Translations under genes and position numbers: made by a program
In this document: positions 1 to 8,072 of the stretch, piece by piece
How the letters are laid out: each line of letters begins with the position of its first letter
Position numbering within the stretch: the stretch's first letter is position 1
The notes under the pieces: model-generated
What the model was told of the DNA's origin: nothing
What the model saw: the letters and a program-made list of their open reading frames with translations, nothing else
Databases searched by the model: none
Assembly: GCA_964635055.1 (NCBI GenBank)
Contig: CAZWMT010000034.1
Coordinates: 1 to 64,000 of the forward strand
Direction: 5' to 3'
Source: JAEUJM01 sp964635055
GTDB lineage: Bacteria; Actinomycetota; Acidimicrobiia; Acidimicrobiales; DATDAH01
DNA: 64,000 nucleotides

Positions 1-49
1 GAAGAGCACAACCGACCTTGACTCGTGCTCACACAGGGATGGTGGACCA

Positions 50-985
50 ATGAGCGCCGACGCCACCGACTTCCGCCTGCTGATGCTGGGCGCCATGTAC
101 GAGAACGGCGGGAACGTCACCCACCGATCGCTCGACGGCCATCCCCAGCTGGCCGTGTACCCGTTCGAGTCGCAGGTGGGCACCCGGCACGTGCAGGACG
201 GCCTGGCCTCGATGTTCCCGGTGAAGTACCGCTGGCCCGAGTTCGCCCTCGACGCCACCCCCGCCCAGGACTTCCGCGCCATCATCGACGAGGAGGCCAA
301 GGTGCGGGCCCGCACTCCCCACGTCAGCAAGTTCCGTCACGTGTCGTTCGACCTCGACGACGACGAGCGGGCGGCCGCCTACGTACGGCTGGTGTCGGCG
401 TCGGGGCGATCGAGGGCGAGCAACGTGGCCGCTTTCTTCCGCGCCACCTTCGAGACCTGGCGCGACTGGCGGTCGAGTGGCGACGAGCAGGTGTACGTGG
501 GCTACAGCCCGATCATCACCGTCGACGCCGACCGCATCCTCGGCGACCTGCCCGGCGCCCACGTGCTGCACGTGGTGCGCAACCCCTGGTCGGCCTACGC
601 CGACACCAAGAAGCGCCCGGTGCCCATGACCGTCGACGCGTACCTCCAGGGATGGACCACCACCCAGTACCACGCGCTTCTGGCCGCCAAGCGACACCCT
701 GGCCGGGTACACGTGGTGCGGGCCGAGGACGTGATGGCCGACGCGGTCGCCGCCCTCGCCCCCGTGTGCGCGACCCTCGGTCTCGAGGCCCACGACGCCC
801 TGGCGGCACCGAGCTGGAACGGCGAGGCCCTCGACGAGGTGTACCCGTGGGGCACCATCCGGGCCGCCACCCCCGAGGCCAACCGGGCGACGGCGGCCGA
901 GCTCGACGCCGACGAGGTGGAGCGGGTGCGGACCGCCACCTGGCAGTACCTCGACGCCTTCGGCTACTCGGGCTTCCTCGACTGA
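50..985 (+). CDS. sulfotransferase family protein
   Basis: 311-residue protein resembling PAPS-dependent sulfotransferases, which move a sulfuryl group onto a hydroxyl or amine of a glycan or small molecule. The best signature is the mid-protein stretch HVVRNPWSAYADTKKR, which fits the 3'-phosphate-binding region (an Arg followed by a Trp/Tyr segment). The N-terminal GAMYENGGNVTHRSLDGHP sits where the 5'-phosphosulfate loop (usually G-x-x-RSGTT) is expected but is degenerate. The ATG follows AGGGATGG. Its TGA overlaps the ATG of the next gene by one base, so it is the first visible gene of a three-gene operon that may start outside the window. Substrate unknown; a role in surface-glycan decoration is inferred from the neighbours. 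Confidence 0.7.
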   Translation: MSADATDFRLLMLGAMYENGGNVTHRSLDGHPQLAVYPFESQVGTRHVQDGLASMFPVKYRWPEFALDATPAQDFRAIIDEEAKVRARTPHVSKFRHVSFDLDDDERAAAYVRLVSASGRSRASNVAAFFRATFETWRDWRSSGDEQVYVGYSPIITVDADRILGDLPGAHVLHVVRNPWSAYADTKKRPVPMTVDAYLQGWTTTQYHALLAAKRHPGRVHVVRAEDVMADAVAALAPVCATLGLEAHDALAAPSWNGEALDEVYPWGTIRAATPEANRATAAELDADEVERVRTATWQYLDAFGYSGFLD

Positions 986-1941
986 TGGCCCGCGTGGCCG
1001 TCACCGGCGGCACCGGGTTCGTCGGCGCCAACCTGGTGCGGCGTCTGCTGGCCGAGGGCGACGAGGTGCACCTGCTCGTCCGCCCCGGCCATCACACTTG
1101 GCGCCTCGACGACGTGCTCGACGACCTGCACCGGCGCGAGGTCGACCTGGGCGCCCGCGACGAGTTGGCCGCGCTGATGCACGTGATGGCCCCCGACCAG
1201 GTGTTCCACCTGGCCGCCCACGGCGCCTACCCGTGGCAGACCGACGAGCCGGCCATACGGGCCACCAACGTGATCGGCACCGACAACCTGGTCCACGCCT
1301 GCGTGTCGGCGGGGGTCCGGGCCTTCGTGAACACCGGCTCGTCGTCCGAGTACGGCGCCCGCGACCACGCGCCCACCGAGGACGAGGCCGCCCAGCCCGA
1401 CAGCTACTACGGGCTCACCAAGGCCTGGGGCACGCTGGCCTGCCGCTTGGCCGGGTACACCACCCTGCGCCTCTACTCGGTGTACGGGCCGTGGGAGGAC
1501 CCCCGCCGGTTCGTCCCGCAACTGGTCGAGCACGCCCTCGAGGGCCGGCTGCCGCCGCTCGCCCACCCGGGAACCGCCCGCGACTTCGTGCACGTGGACG
1601 ACGTGGTCGACGCCCTCCTGCTCGCCGCCGACGCCGCCGCCGAGGGTGCCTCGGGCACGAGCACCACCGGCCGACCACCCCCCGGCCCGGTGTACAACGT
1701 GGGCACCGGCGTGCAGACGACCTTGCGGGAGGCGGTGGCGGTGGCTCGACAGGTGCTGGGCGTCGACGTCGAGCCGGCGTGGGACACGCTGGCGCCGAGG
1801 CCGTGGGACACCGACGTGTGGGTGGCCGACCGGCGCCGCATCGAGCGCGACCTGGGCTGGCGCCCCCGCACCGGCTTCGCCGAGGGCTTCGCCCGAACCG
1901 TCGAGTGGCACCGAGCGCAACAGCAGGCAGGGCAGGGATGA
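985..1941 (+). CDS. NAD-dependent epimerase/dehydratase (extended SDR)
   Basis: 318-residue extended short-chain dehydrogenase of the nucleotide-sugar epimerase/dehydratase type. The Rossmann motif TGGTGFVG is at residues 7-14, the catalytic Ser is in the TGSSSEYG segment near 120, and the YxxxK pair is Tyr142/Lys146. LYSVYGPWEDPRRF and RDFVHVDDV are typical of UDP/GDP/CDP-sugar enzymes. The start ATG (985) overlaps the upstream stop, and the stop overlaps the next start (ATGA), so all three genes are translationally coupled. Likely it remodels a nucleotide sugar for polysaccharide or glycoconjugate synthesis; the exact sugar cannot be read from sequence. Confidence 0.85.
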   Translation: MARVAVTGGTGFVGANLVRRLLAEGDEVHLLVRPGHHTWRLDDVLDDLHRREVDLGARDELAALMHVMAPDQVFHLAAHGAYPWQTDEPAIRATNVIGTDNLVHACVSAGVRAFVNTGSSSEYGARDHAPTEDEAAQPDSYYGLTKAWGTLACRLAGYTTLRLYSVYGPWEDPRRFVPQLVEHALEGRLPPLAHPGTARDFVHVDDVVDALLLAADAAAEGASGTSTTGRPPPGPVYNVGTGVQTTLREAVAVARQVLGVDVEPAWDTLAPRPWDTDVWVADRRRIERDLGWRPRTGFAEGFARTVEWHRAQQQAGQG

Positions 1942-3362
1942 GCCAGGTCGACGACAAGAACGCCGGCCGCCTGGAGCGTCCGGTCTGGGCGGTCGGCGCC
2001 CTCGCCGCCCTGGTCCTGGCGCGGGCGGCGTGGTACGCCGTGCAGGGCGTGGGCTTCGTGCTCGACGACTGGAGCCTGGCCGGGTACCGCCACTTCAACG
2101 GCGCCATGACGCGTCCGATGCTGGAGAGCCGGCCCGGCACGTGGGCCTCACTGACCGCCCTCTACGCCATCGCCGACACCCATCCGCTGGTGCTGTTCGC
2201 CCTCGTGACCGCGCTCTACCTGCTGGCCACCGTGCTGCTCTACCTGCTGCTCGGTCGCTACCTGTCGCCGCTGGTGGCGGTGGCCGTCGCCGCCGTGTGG
2301 GTACTGGTGCCGAACCACAACACCATCGCCCTGTGGGGGGCCAGCGGCAACGGCCTCGTCGCGCTGGTGCTCACCCTCGCCGGCGTGTTGGCGCTCACCC
2401 ACGGCCGCTGGGTCACCGCCGGCCTGCTCCTGGCCGCGTCGGTGCTGTGCTACGAGCTCTTCACGCCGATCTGCCTGCTGACACCGGTGCTGGTGCCAGG
2501 CCGGTGGCAGCTGCGGGCACCCAGCCGGCCGGTCACGGTCTGGCAGCGGGTCGTGGTGATCGCCCTCAGCGGGGCCGCCGCGGCCTGGTCGGCCACCCAC
2601 TCGATCTACCCGCTGGAGCTGCGGATGATCGACCCCGTGGTGTTCTGGTCGGGCCACTTCGGCACCGGCCTGCTGGCCAGCGCCGCCCCGCCCGCCGCGC
2701 TCCGCCTGGCCCTGGCCGCGGTCGCGGCGGTGGGCGTCGTCGTGTGCGCCGTGGCGTGGGTGAAGGGCGAGCGCGACCGCGAGACCGGCCCCGCACTCGT
2801 GCTCGCCGGCATCGCGCTGATGGCCATCGGCGGTTGGGTGGGCTTCACCCTCCCCATCGGCTCACACGGCCAGAACGACCGCCTCTACGCGGCGTCGTCC
2901 ATCGGCTCGGCCCTGGTGGTGGTCGGCATCATCCGCTACGCCTGGGTGCGCAGCCACGCCTCGCTCCCCTCACACCGCGTCGCCCGCTTCGCCATCGGCT
3001 CGGGGGTCACCCTCTTCGTGCTCGTCTGCCTCGTCGGCCAGCGCATCTCGCTCGGCTCGTGGATCCAGGCCGGCGACGACGCCGTGGCCGCGCTGCACTA
3101 CATCGAGGCCAACAGCGACGGCGACCCCGGCGCCAGCCACTTCGTGATCGGCCCCACCCGCATCTACCGCAACGCGGTCGGCGGCATCCAGAACGGCGAC
3201 GGCAAGTGGGCCCTGCGCCTCACCTTCGGCGACGAGGGCGGCGGCACCCTGCGCATCCCCGACACCCCCGACGGCTTCGTGCAGCAGACCCCCGACGAGG
3301 TCCTGGTCGAGTGGCGCGATATCGCCCCCACCCCCCCGCCCTCCCCCCCCCCCGAACCCTGA
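1938..3362 (+). CDS. polytopic membrane protein, glycosyltransferase-like (GT-C type?)
   Basis: 474-residue integral membrane protein with about ten hydrophobic segments. After an N-terminal helix (residues ~15-35) a luminal-type loop carries an acidic DDW motif (VLDDWSLAG), the position where GT-C glycosyltransferases keep catalytic acidic residues. The C-terminal ~110 residues are soluble, ending in a Pro-rich tail. The start is fixed by the 4-bp ATGA overlap with the epimerase gene. No specific family recognised; a lipid-linked sugar transferase is plausible from topology and neighbours but unproven. A strong hairpin follows the stop codon. Confidence 0.6.
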   Translation: MSQVDDKNAGRLERPVWAVGALAALVLARAAWYAVQGVGFVLDDWSLAGYRHFNGAMTRPMLESRPGTWASLTALYAIADTHPLVLFALVTALYLLATVLLYLLLGRYLSPLVAVAVAAVWVLVPNHNTIALWGASGNGLVALVLTLAGVLALTHGRWVTAGLLLAASVLCYELFTPICLLTPVLVPGRWQLRAPSRPVTVWQRVVVIALSGAAAAWSATHSIYPLELRMIDPVVFWSGHFGTGLLASAAPPAALRLALAAVAAVGVVVCAVAWVKGERDRETGPALVLAGIALMAIGGWVGFTLPIGSHGQNDRLYAASSIGSALVVVGIIRYAWVRSHASLPSHRVARFAIGSGVTLFVLVCLVGQRISLGSWIQAGDDAVAALHYIEANSDGDPGASHFVIGPTRIYRNAVGGIQNGDGKWALRLTFGDEGGGTLRIPDTPDGFVQQTPDEVLVEWRDIAPTPPPSPPPEP

Positions 3363-3371
3363 CCGGCGATT

Positions 3372-3414
3372 GTCGAGGCAATAGCGCGCGCTCGGCGCGC
3401 GCTATTGCCTCGAC
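3372..3414. terminator. perfect 20-bp hairpin between convergent genes
   Basis: Two perfect 20-bp arms (3372-3391 and 3395-3414) around a 3-nt loop lie 9 bp after the membrane-protein stop and 15 bp from the end of sucD on the other strand. No U-tract is evident, as is common for high-GC hairpins. Position and symmetry suit a bidirectional terminator. Confidence 0.75.
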
Positions 3415-3429
3415 TATGACGTTTTCTCG

Positions 3430-4314
3430 CTACAGGGAAGCGACGATGTCGGCCATCAGCTCGCCGGCCTCGGTGGGGTTGTGGCCCACCTGCACGCCGG
3501 CGGCCCGCAGGGCGTCCATCTTGGCCGCCGCGGTGCCCTTGCCGCCCGACACGATGGCGCCGGCGTGGCCCATCTTCTTGCCGGGAGGGGCGGTGACACC
3601 GGCCACGTAGGCCGACACCGGCTTGGTCATCGAGTTGGCGATGAACTCCGCCGCCTCCTCCTCGGCCGAGCCGCCGATCTCGCCGATCATCATCACGGCC
3701 TTGGTCTCGGGGTCGGCCTCGAAGCGCTCGAGGCAGTCGATGAACGTGGTGCCAGGGACGGGATCGCCGCCGATGCCCACGCACGTGGTCTGGCCGATGC
3801 CCTTCTGGGTCAGCTCGTGCAGCGCCTGGTAGGTGAGGGTGCCCGAGCGGCTGACGATGCCCACCGGGCCGCCGCCCATGGCGATCTCGCCGGCGGTGAT
3901 GCCGATGTTGCACTTGCCGGGGCTGATGATGCCGGGGCAGTTCGGGCCCAGCAGCTGCACGTCGGGGAAGTCCCGCTTCAACTGGTTGTAGAACAGGGCC
4001 TCGTCGTGGGCGGGCACACCCTCGGTGATGACCACGATCATCCTCACGCCGCCCTCGGCGGCCTCCATGACCGCGGCCTTCACGCCGGGGGCCGGGATGA
4101 AGATGCAGGACACGTCGGCGCCGGTGGCCTCCACGGCGTCGCCCACCGAGGCGAAGATGGGGATGCCGTCCACGTCCTCGCCGGCCTTCTTGGGGTTGGT
4201 GCCGGCCACCACCTGGGTGCCGTAGTCCCGGTTGCGCAGGCCGTAGAAGCGTCCCTGGCTGCCGGTCAGGCCCTGGTAGACGACCTTGGTGTTCTCATCG
4301 ACGAAGATTGCCAT
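3430..4314 (-). CDS. sucD: succinate-CoA ligase, alpha subunit
   Basis: 294 residues, the normal length for the alpha subunit of succinyl-CoA synthetase, which couples succinyl-CoA cleavage to NDP phosphorylation in the TCA cycle. The CoA-binding fold starts at residue 1, with GLTGSQG (15-21) as the nucleotide-loop equivalent. GPNCPGII (~123-130) and the phospho-histidine segment GHAGAIVSGG with His250 are intact. It lies 6 bp downstream of sucC in the usual sucC-sucD order, forming an alpha/beta pair. Neighbouring B12-dependent mutase subunit 5469-5891 points to use of succinyl-CoA from methylmalonyl-CoA. Confidence 0.97.
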   Translation of the reverse strand: MAIFVDENTKVVYQGLTGSQGRFYGLRNRDYGTQVVAGTNPKKAGEDVDGIPIFASVGDAVEATGADVSCIFIPAPGVKAAVMEAAEGGVRMIVVITEGVPAHDEALFYNQLKRDFPDVQLLGPNCPGIISPGKCNIGITAGEIAMGGGPVGIVSRSGTLTYQALHELTQKGIGQTTCVGIGGDPVPGTTFIDCLERFEADPETKAVMMIGEIGGSAEEEAAEFIANSMTKPVSAYVAGVTAPPGKKMGHAGAIVSGGKGTAAAKMDALRAAGVQVGHNPTEAGELMADIVASL

Positions 4315-4320
4315 CAGGGA

Positions 4321-5469
4321 TCAGGCTCCTTCCGCGGCGAGGGCCACGGCACGGCGGGCGGCGTCGAGCATGGTGGGCTCGGACGTCAAGTTGTCGGACG
4401 CGTGCTCGGCCAGGATGGCCCGGCCCTCCTCCGCGTTGGTGCCGTCGAGGCGGATGACGATGGGCGAGTTGATCTCCACCCGGCCGAGGGCCTGCACGAT
4501 GCCGTTGGCCACTTCCTCACCCCGGGTGATGCCGCCGAAGATGTTGATGAAGATCGACCGCACCTTCTCGTCGTTGTTGATGACCTCGAGGGCGCCGGCC
4601 ATCACGTCGGCGTTGGCGCCGCCGCCGATGTCGAGGAAGTTGGCGGGCGACCCGCCCACCTGGCTGACCACGTCGACGGTGCTCATGGCCAGGCCGGCGC
4701 CATTGGCGATGATGCCGACGGTGCCGTCGAGGCCCACGTACTGCAGCCCCTTCTCGTGGGCGGCCTGCTCACGCTCGTCGCGCACCTGGGTGGCGTCGTA
4801 CTGCTCGTAGTCCGGGTGGCGGAACAGTGCGTTGCCGTCGAGCGTGACCTTGGCGTCGAGGGCGTGCACCGCGCCGTCGGGCTTCACGATCAGCGGGTTG
4901 ATCTCGACCAGGTCGGCGTCGCCCTCCGTGTAGGCCCGGTAGAGCTTCAGCAGGATGTCGACCGTGCCGTCGGTGACGTCGGGGTCCAGGTTGGCGGCCA
5001 GCACCCACTCGCGGGCGGCCTCGGGCGTGAGCCCGTCGACCGGGTCGATGTGGATCTTGGCGATGGCGTCGGGGTTCTCGGCGGCCACCGCCTCGATCTC
5101 CACGCCGCCCTCGGCCGAGAGCATGCCGAGGTGCTTCTTGGCGGCGCGGTCGAGGGTGAAGCTGGCGTAGTACTCCTCGGCGATGTCGGAGGCCAGCTCG
5201 ATCCACACGATCTCGACCGTGTGGCCCTTGATGTCCATGCCCAGGATGTTCTGGGCGTGCTCGCGGCACGCCGCGGCGTCGTCGGCCAGCTTGATGCCGC
5301 CGGCCTTGCCGCGCCCGCCGACCTGCACCTGGGCCTTCACCACCACCGGGTAACCGATGCGGTCGGCCGCGGCCACCGCATCGTCCACCGTGGTGACCGC
5401 TTCGCCGGGCGAGACGGGGATGTCGTAGGAAGCGAAGAACTGCTTCCCCTGGTATTCGTACAGGTCCAC
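4321..5469 (-). CDS. sucC: succinate-CoA ligase, beta subunit
   Basis: 382-residue ATP-grasp subunit beginning VDLYEYQGKQFF, a typical SucC N-terminus. KAQVQVGGRGKAGG is the nucleotide-binding segment and EINPLIV the metal-binding loop; NGAGLAMSTVD and NIFGGITR (phosphate and CoA-ligase region) are present. The GTG at 5469 is chosen because GGAGG lies at a good distance and the protein start matches the family; an upstream in-frame ATG would add an unrelated Arg-rich extension. The GTG overlaps by one base the stop of the B12-binding protein gene, so the two are coupled. Confidence 0.95.
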   Translation of the reverse strand: MDLYEYQGKQFFASYDIPVSPGEAVTTVDDAVAAADRIGYPVVVKAQVQVGGRGKAGGIKLADDAAACREHAQNILGMDIKGHTVEIVWIELASDIAEEYYASFTLDRAAKKHLGMLSAEGGVEIEAVAAENPDAIAKIHIDPVDGLTPEAAREWVLAANLDPDVTDGTVDILLKLYRAYTEGDADLVEINPLIVKPDGAVHALDAKVTLDGNALFRHPDYEQYDATQVRDEREQAAHEKGLQYVGLDGTVGIIANGAGLAMSTVDVVSQVGGSPANFLDIGGGANADVMAGALEVINNDEKVRSIFINIFGGITRGEEVANGIVQALGRVEINSPIVIRLDGTNAEEGRAILAEHASDNLTSEPTMLDAARRAVALAAEGA

Positions 5470-5891
5470 TAGGTGGGATCCTCCAGTCGTCGCTCGCGCT
5501 CGGCGAGGGCCGCGGCGAGCCAATCGGTGATGGTGTCGATCGAGGTGCCCGGGTTGAACACCTCGGCGACACCCTGTGCTCTGAGGGTGGCGATGTCGGC
5601 GTCGGGGATGATCCCGCCGCCGAAGACCAGGGCATCGTCGCGGCCGCGCTCGGCCAACTCGGCGATGACCCGGGGGAAGAGCGTGAGATGGGCGCCGGAG
5701 AGCACCGAGAGCCCGACGGCGTCGGCATCCTCCTGCACCACTGCCGCCGCCACCTGCTCCGGGGTCTGGAACAGGCCGGTGTAGATGACCTCGAACCCCG
5801 CGTCGCGCAGGGCCCGGGCGATCACCTTCACACCGCGGTCGTGACCGTCGAGGCCGGTCTTGGCCACGACGACCCGGTAGCGGTGATCCAC
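5469..5891 (-). CDS. stand-alone cobalamin-binding subunit, methylmalonyl-CoA mutase type
   Basis: 140-residue B12-binding domain like the C-terminal part of acyl-CoA mutases. The motif is D15-x-H17-x-x-G20 (TGLDGHDRG), with His17 the expected lower axial ligand of adenosylcobalamin; GLSVLSGAH and VFGGGIIPD follow as the second and third conserved blocks. It lacks the TIM-barrel substrate domain, so a separate large subunit, not in this window, must pair with it. The GTG at 5891 has no Shine-Dalgarno but TACTAT lies 8 nt upstream, suggesting leaderless mRNA. The stop overlaps sucC, linking mutase product to succinyl-CoA ligase. Methylmalonyl-, isobutyryl- or ethylmalonyl-type specificity cannot be decided. 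Confidence 0.88.
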   Translation of the reverse strand: MDHRYRVVVAKTGLDGHDRGVKVIARALRDAGFEVIYTGLFQTPEQVAAAVVQEDADAVGLSVLSGAHLTLFPRVIAELAERGRDDALVFGGGIIPDADIATLRAQGVAEVFNPGTSIDTITDWLAAALAERERRLEDPT

Positions 5892-5899
5892 GGCGGCCG

Positions 5900-5905
5900 A
5901 TAGTA
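5900..5905 (-). promoter_or_regulatory. -10 box (TACTAT) for leaderless B12 subunit/sucCD transcript
   Basis: TACTAT on the minus strand, 8 nt before GTG 5891, fits the TANNNT -10 element. The divergent gene starts only 21 bp away at 5913, preceded by TAGTAA 6 nt before its ATG, so promoters for both directions are compressed here. No experimental support. Confidence 0.5.
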
Positions 5906-5912
5906 AGAGGGC

Positions 5913-6365
5913 ATGAGCAAGGGCACCAAAGCCGTCCTGATCGCTGTGGTGGCCGTTGTCGCCGGCCTGGGCATGGGTTGGCTGGTGCTGCAGCTGGCCT
6001 CGTCCGGCCAGGCCGACGTCCGGGTGGGAGACGACGAGTTCAACGCCGGGTACACCGAGGGCCTGGCCCGGGAGATCGCCGACGGCGACGGACAGCCGCT
6101 CGTCTTCAACGACCCGTCCGGCGGCAGCCGCGACATCTACGTCCAGCACCTCGGCGATTCCCAGAACCAGGGCTGGTCCGCGTTCGAGGTGCGGGTGCCC
6201 GGCACCGACGACTGCCTGGCCGTGTGGGACGCCGACACCGGCCGGTTCCGTTCGAGCTGCGACGACGCCGTCACCTTCCCCGCCGACGGCGAGGGCCTCA
6301 CCCAGTACCCGGTCGAGGTCACCGCCGACGAGCGCCTGGTCGTCGACCTGCGCACGCCTTCCTAG
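5913..6365 (+). CDS. small membrane-anchored extracytoplasmic protein
   Basis: 150 residues, not recognised. One N-terminal hydrophobic helix (residues ~7-31), preceded by two Lys, is followed by an acidic, soluble domain of about 115 residues exposed outside the cytoplasm if the helix is an anchor. The domain holds two cysteines (in TDDCLAVWD and RSSCDDAV) that could form a disulfide. It is divergent from the B12-binding subunit gene, with only 21 bp between the starts, and convergent with the acyl-CoA synthetase gene, ending 40 bp from it. No function assigned. Confidence 0.65.
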   Translation: MSKGTKAVLIAVVAVVAGLGMGWLVLQLASSGQADVRVGDDEFNAGYTEGLAREIADGDGQPLVFNDPSGGSRDIYVQHLGDSQNQGWSAFEVRVPGTDDCLAVWDADTGRFRSSCDDAVTFPADGEGLTQYPVEVTADERLVVDLRTPS

Positions 6366-6405
6366 CGACCGGTCACCCGTCGAAGGTCACCTGTCGACCG
6401 AGGGG

Positions 6406-7887
6406 TCACGCATCGAAGAGGGCGATCACCTCCTTCTTCTGCACCTTGGTGGTGCCCGTGCGGGGCAGGTCGTCCACCACCAGGACGCGTTGGGGGGCCT
6501 TGTAGGACGACAAGCGCTCGCCGGCCCACTCGACGAGCTCCTCGGCGGTGAGCGCGGCCCCGTCGGCCACCCGCACCGCGGCCGCGGGTACGGCGCCCTT
6601 GCGCTCGTCGGGGAGCCCCACCACCGCGGCCTCCAGCACGTCGGGGTGCTCCTCGAGCGCCTGCTCGACCTCGCGGGCGTACACCGAGTAGCCGCCGTGC
6701 ATGAAGACGTCCTTCTTGCGGCCGGCGAAGGTGGCCGTTCCCAACATCCCCTTGCGCACCAGGTCGCCGGTGCGCAGCCAGCCGTCGGCGGTCACGGCGT
6801 CGGCGGTGGCCTCGGGGCTGCCCCAGTAGCCCTTCAGGACGCCGGGGCCCTTCATCCACAGCTCGCCCTCGCCGCCCACCGCCACGTCGTGGCCCAGTTC
6901 GTCGACCACGCGGAAGGTGTAGCCGGGCAACGGGAGCAGGGACTCACCGACCACGGGCATGGACAGCTTGGCCGCGGCCGCACCACCGGTCTCGACCATG
7001 CCGTAGCCCTCGACGAACAGGGCGTCGCCCACCGCGCCGATGCCGGGCAGGTGGGCGATGGCGCCGTAGCGCCGGAACTCGGCGGCCAGGTCGGGGGGCA
7101 TGGCGTCGGCCCCCGAGATCCAGGCCCGCACGGAGCTGAGGTCGCGCTCGGCCGCCCCGGCCTCGGACATCATCCGGTACATCGCCGGCACACCGATGAA
7201 CAGCGACGACTTGCGGGTCTCGAGGGCGTCGAGCACGTCGGTGGGCCGGAAGTGGGGCACGAAGTAGACGGCAATGCCGGCGCAACCCAGGCCGACGAGG
7301 GCGGCGAAGCCCATGATGTGGGCGATGGGCAGCCCCACCACCGCCTCGTCGTGGCGCAGCCAGTCGGGGTTCGCCGCACCAGCGGTCACCCCACCGATCA
7401 GGGCCCGGTGGGTGAGCTCGGCGCCCTTCGGCTTGCCCGTGGTGCCCGAGGTGTAGAACAGCGCGGCAACGTCCGACGGGTCGGCCCCCACCGCCTCGGC
7501 CAGCGGCTCGGCGCCGTCGAGGTCGGCCAGTTCACGGACGATCAGGTGGGCACCGGAGTCCTCCACCACGTGCTCGACCTCGTCGGGGCGCATGCGGTCG
7601 TTGACGGGCACCGGGATGGCGCCGGCGCGGGACACCGCCAAGCAGGCCAGGAGCAGGTCGTAGCCGTTCGGCAGGATGAGCACCACCCGGTCGCCCGGCG
7701 AGACCCGCTCGGACACCGCCCCGGCCCAGCCGGCCACCCGATCGGCGGCGGCGGCGTAGGTGAGCTCTTCTCCGCCGGCCTCCGAGACGAGGCGGCCGTC
7801 GCCGTGGAACGCCGCCAGGCGGGCGAGCAGGGTACCGAGGGTCTGATCACGGGCCACGACGAACCGGGCCCTCGCGAAGGGGTTCAC
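6406..7887 (-). CDS. AMP-dependent acyl-CoA synthetase/ligase (ANL superfamily)
   Basis: 493-residue adenylate-forming enzyme that activates a carboxylic acid as acyl-AMP and transfers it to CoA. The P-loop YTSGTTGKPKGA is intact; GYGMVETGG corresponds to the A5 motif, GELWMKGP and WLRTGDLV to A6-A7 and the hinge, and the C-terminal catalytic Lys lies in RTGTTKVQKKE near residue 485. The length is slightly short for fatty-acyl ligases and the protein is soluble. The substrate is unclear: medium-chain or aromatic acid. It is a single gene running convergently with the small membrane protein gene. Confidence 0.88.
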   Translation of the reverse strand: MNPFARARFVVARDQTLGTLLARLAAFHGDGRLVSEAGGEELTYAAAADRVAGWAGAVSERVSPGDRVVLILPNGYDLLLACLAVSRAGAIPVPVNDRMRPDEVEHVVEDSGAHLIVRELADLDGAEPLAEAVGADPSDVAALFYTSGTTGKPKGAELTHRALIGGVTAGAANPDWLRHDEAVVGLPIAHIMGFAALVGLGCAGIAVYFVPHFRPTDVLDALETRKSSLFIGVPAMYRMMSEAGAAERDLSSVRAWISGADAMPPDLAAEFRRYGAIAHLPGIGAVGDALFVEGYGMVETGGAAAAKLSMPVVGESLLPLPGYTFRVVDELGHDVAVGGEGELWMKGPGVLKGYWGSPEATADAVTADGWLRTGDLVRKGMLGTATFAGRKKDVFMHGGYSVYAREVEQALEEHPDVLEAAVVGLPDERKGAVPAAAVRVADGAALTAEELVEWAGERLSSYKAPQRVLVVDDLPRTGTTKVQKKEVIALFDA

Positions 7888-8072
7888 GAGCCGACACTAC
7901 CGGTCGTCTGGGCCCGAGTCCCCAGGGTGGGTGCCCCCGGGCCGGCAACGGGGTCGAGCTCGGGCGGGCAACCGCACTTGCGACCGGTTGGCACCGTACG
8001 TACGCTCCGGACGAGCACGAGTAGTTCTCACCATCAGTCGACGGAGGCCCGCCTCGTGCGACACCCGCAACG

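Noticed and set aside
3481..5472. Plus-strand open frame opposite sucC and sucD
   Set aside because: Shadow of sucCD; His/Gly/Val-rich sequence typical of the reverse frame in high-GC genes.
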